A stretch of 64,000 bases of DNA from Phytohabitans houttuyneae (GTDB lineage: Bacteria; Actinomycetota; Actinomycetes; Mycobacteriales; Micromonosporaceae): positions 124,001-188,000 of the forward strand of contig NZ_BLPF01000001.1 of assembly GCF_011764425.1 (NCBI RefSeq), in the 5' to 3' direction. The position numbers were made by a program, and so were the translations under genes. Below are positions 62,961 through 64,000 of this stretch, one piece after another (within the stretch, counting starts at the first letter, position 1; the number at the start of each line of letters is the position of its first letter). The notes under the pieces are model-generated. The model made no database searches and was not told where the DNA came from. It saw only the letters and a list, made by a program, of their open reading frames with translations.

Positions 62961-63496
62961 GCCGCCCCTTTCAGGGCGGCCGACCGCCCGACAAGCAGCT
63001 CTCGAAGGTTTTTCAACGCGTTGTGGGAACGGGACTTCACCGTCCCGGCCGGGATGCCGAGCTGCTCGGCCGTCTCGGCCACGCTGCGCCCCTGGAAGTA
63101 GATCTCCACGAGGACGCGGCGGTGGTCTTCGGACAGGTGCTCCAGCGCTTCCAGAGCCACCATGGAGTCGACCACCCGGTCCGCGTGGTCCCGCTCCACC
63201 GGCCCGGTCGAGGCGCTCTCCGCGACCTCGATGGGACGGATGGCCCGGGCGCGGGCCTTGTCGGTCATGACGTTGCGGGCGACGGTGAACATCCAGCCCC
63301 GGATCGAGCCGGTCTGCTCGGACAGGGTTTCGGCGTGCCGCCAGGCACGGATGAGGGTCTCCTGCAGCACGTCCTCGGCCAGCGCGCGGTCACCGGTGAT
63401 GCGGCTGACGTACGCGAGGATCGCCGCACCGTGCTGCTCGTAGAGCGACCGGACCAGCGCCTCGTCGCTGGAGGTCGGTGGCCGTCGCCTTGCCAT
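62957..63496 (-). CDS. ECF sigma factor
   Basis: 179 residues. Region 2 GAAILAYVSRITGDRALAEDVLQETLIRAWRHAETL, then RGWMFTVARNVMTDKARARA; region 4 VVDSMVALEALEHLSEDHRRVLVEIYFQGRSVAETAEQLGIPAGTVKSRSHNALKNLREL. With the anti-sigma gene overlapping by ATGA this is a full sigma/anti-sigma unit of the SigL/SigK-like type. Confidence 0.93.
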   Translation of the reverse strand: MARRRPPTSSDEALVRSLYEQHGAAILAYVSRITGDRALAEDVLQETLIRAWRHAETLSEQTGSIRGWMFTVARNVMTDKARARAIRPIEVAESASTGPVERDHADRVVDSMVALEALEHLSEDHRRVLVEIYFQGRSVAETAEQLGIPAGTVKSRSHNALKNLRELLVGRSAALKGAA

Positions 63497-63556
63497 CCGC
63501 CGTCCCGCCCTTCACTTGGAGAGTCACCAGCACTACGGACACCGGGCCGCAAAGGT

Positions 63557-64000
63557 TCACGCGCACTCCGCGCCGGTGTTGAGGCAGCGCACCACGCGGG
63601 ACATGAGCCGCTCCGGCATGAGGTTGACGAAGAACGCGTGGTCGGTCTGCGGCGCGTTGCGCTGCGGCGGGAAGGAGTCGATCGCGAACCGGTCGCCGTC
63701 CGGCCGCGGGTACTCCACCGCGAGCCGCAGCCGGGGCACCGCGAACGTGGCCGCCGGGCAGACCCCGCTCGCCGCCGGAAAGACCAGGTGGGCGCGGTGG
63801 TTGGGGCTGTCGACGCGGCGACCGTCCCAGCAGCTCGGAAAGTCGAAGACCCGCATGAGCCGGTCGCCCCGGCGGCAGAGCGGGTACCTGTCGGTGCGCC
63901 GCTCGGGCGCCCCGGAGCAGGTCCAGGCGCGGGTCGCCTGCCCCTGCGGCATGGTGGCCGTGTTGGCGTCGCCGACCGTGCCGCGCAGCAGCGGCGGCAT
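63557..64000 (-). CDS. DUF1996 domain protein (5' end outside the window)
   Basis: The last 147 residues; the start lies beyond 64000. FDFPSCWDGRRVDSPNHRAHLVFPAASGVCPAATFAVPRLRLAVEYPRPDGDRFAIDSFPPQRNAPQTDHAFFVNLMPERLMSRVVRCLNTGAEC matches the C-terminal half of DUF1996, a secreted domain with conserved Cys and CWDG. Function unknown. Confidence 0.82.
   Translation of the reverse strand: MPPLLRGTVGDANTATMPQGQATRAWTCSGAPERRTDRYPLCRRGDRLMRVFDFPSCWDGRRVDSPNHRAHLVFPAASGVCPAATFAVPRLRLAVEYPRPDGDRFAIDSFPPQRNAPQTDHAFFVNLMPERLMSRVVRCLNTGAECA

Noticed and set aside
1-64000. tRNA, rRNA or riboswitch genes
   Set aside because: No cloverleaf-like pattern with GGTTCGA-type T arm or other conserved RNA motif was noticed; a covariance-model scan was not possible.

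Overview
The window is high-GC actinomycete chromosome. GTG starts are frequent, genes overlap by ATGA/TGATG, and the content (class III lanthipeptide genes, DUF574 methyltransferase, F420-type flavoenzymes, LAL-type LuxR regulators, DinB, ECF sigma/anti-sigma pairs, stand-alone LigD polymerase) fits Micromonosporaceae (Actinoplanes/Phytohabitans/Dactylosporangium-like). The genus cannot be fixed from the sequence alone. No tRNA, rRNA, CRISPR array, transposase or phage gene was recognised.

Layout. 1-4.3 kb (minus strand): a SapB/AmfS-type class III lanthipeptide cluster, with response regulator, LanKC synthetase, 50-aa precursor and the start of the ABC exporter. 4.4-7.8 kb: a MacB/FtsX-like ABC exporter. 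7.9-14.6 kb: single genes (LLM flavoenzyme, DUF559 nuclease-like protein, DUF1801, broken DUF1203, glycosidase-like secreted protein, membrane-PPOX fusion, DUF574 methyltransferase, zinc-finger membrane protein). 14.7-20.3 kb: a secreted GH18 chitinase divergent from a complete sugar ABC importer (SBP, two permeases, ATPase). 20.2-26.5 kb: TetR and its divergent membrane target, GntR-cupin pair, very small proteins, AhpD-like, YjbR, SRPBCC and VOC proteins. 26.7-33.4 kb: secreted metzincin, a small protein coupled to a LAL regulator, and YibE/F. 33.35-34.45 kb: a gene-free, palindrome-rich stretch. 34.5-46.5 kb: DinB, VanW, M6-like metalloprotease, HxlR/MFS, quinone oxidoreductase/FMN reductase, APH remnant, LigD polymerase, lipoprotein, SGNH hydrolase. 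46.5-52.7 kb: a second LAL regulator, then a PadR-ABC-FtsX operon. 52.8-64 kb: ECF sigma with HAF-type membrane protein, OsmC, MarR/FMN reductase pair, serine hydrolase/LysR, a VWA lipoprotein-like protein, DUF1206, VOC, ECF sigma/anti-sigma, and a partial DUF1996 protein.

Three themes cut across the window. First, the lanthipeptide cluster encodes a precursor with two clear, and a possible third, Ser-x2-Ser-xn-Cys labionin motifs. Second, a 62-bp palindromic repeat occurs three times, always between converging genes, and in three cases it supplies the last codons and the stop of a gene; other palindromes sit at further convergent junctions and in the 33-34 kb gap. Third, at least eight otherwise intact genes are broken by single-base frameshifts at G/C runs. 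This looks more like residual indel errors of a long-read assembly than real decay, so these genes are annotated here as whole genes with a frameshift.

All functional calls rest on motifs and family resemblance read by eye; no database search was run.
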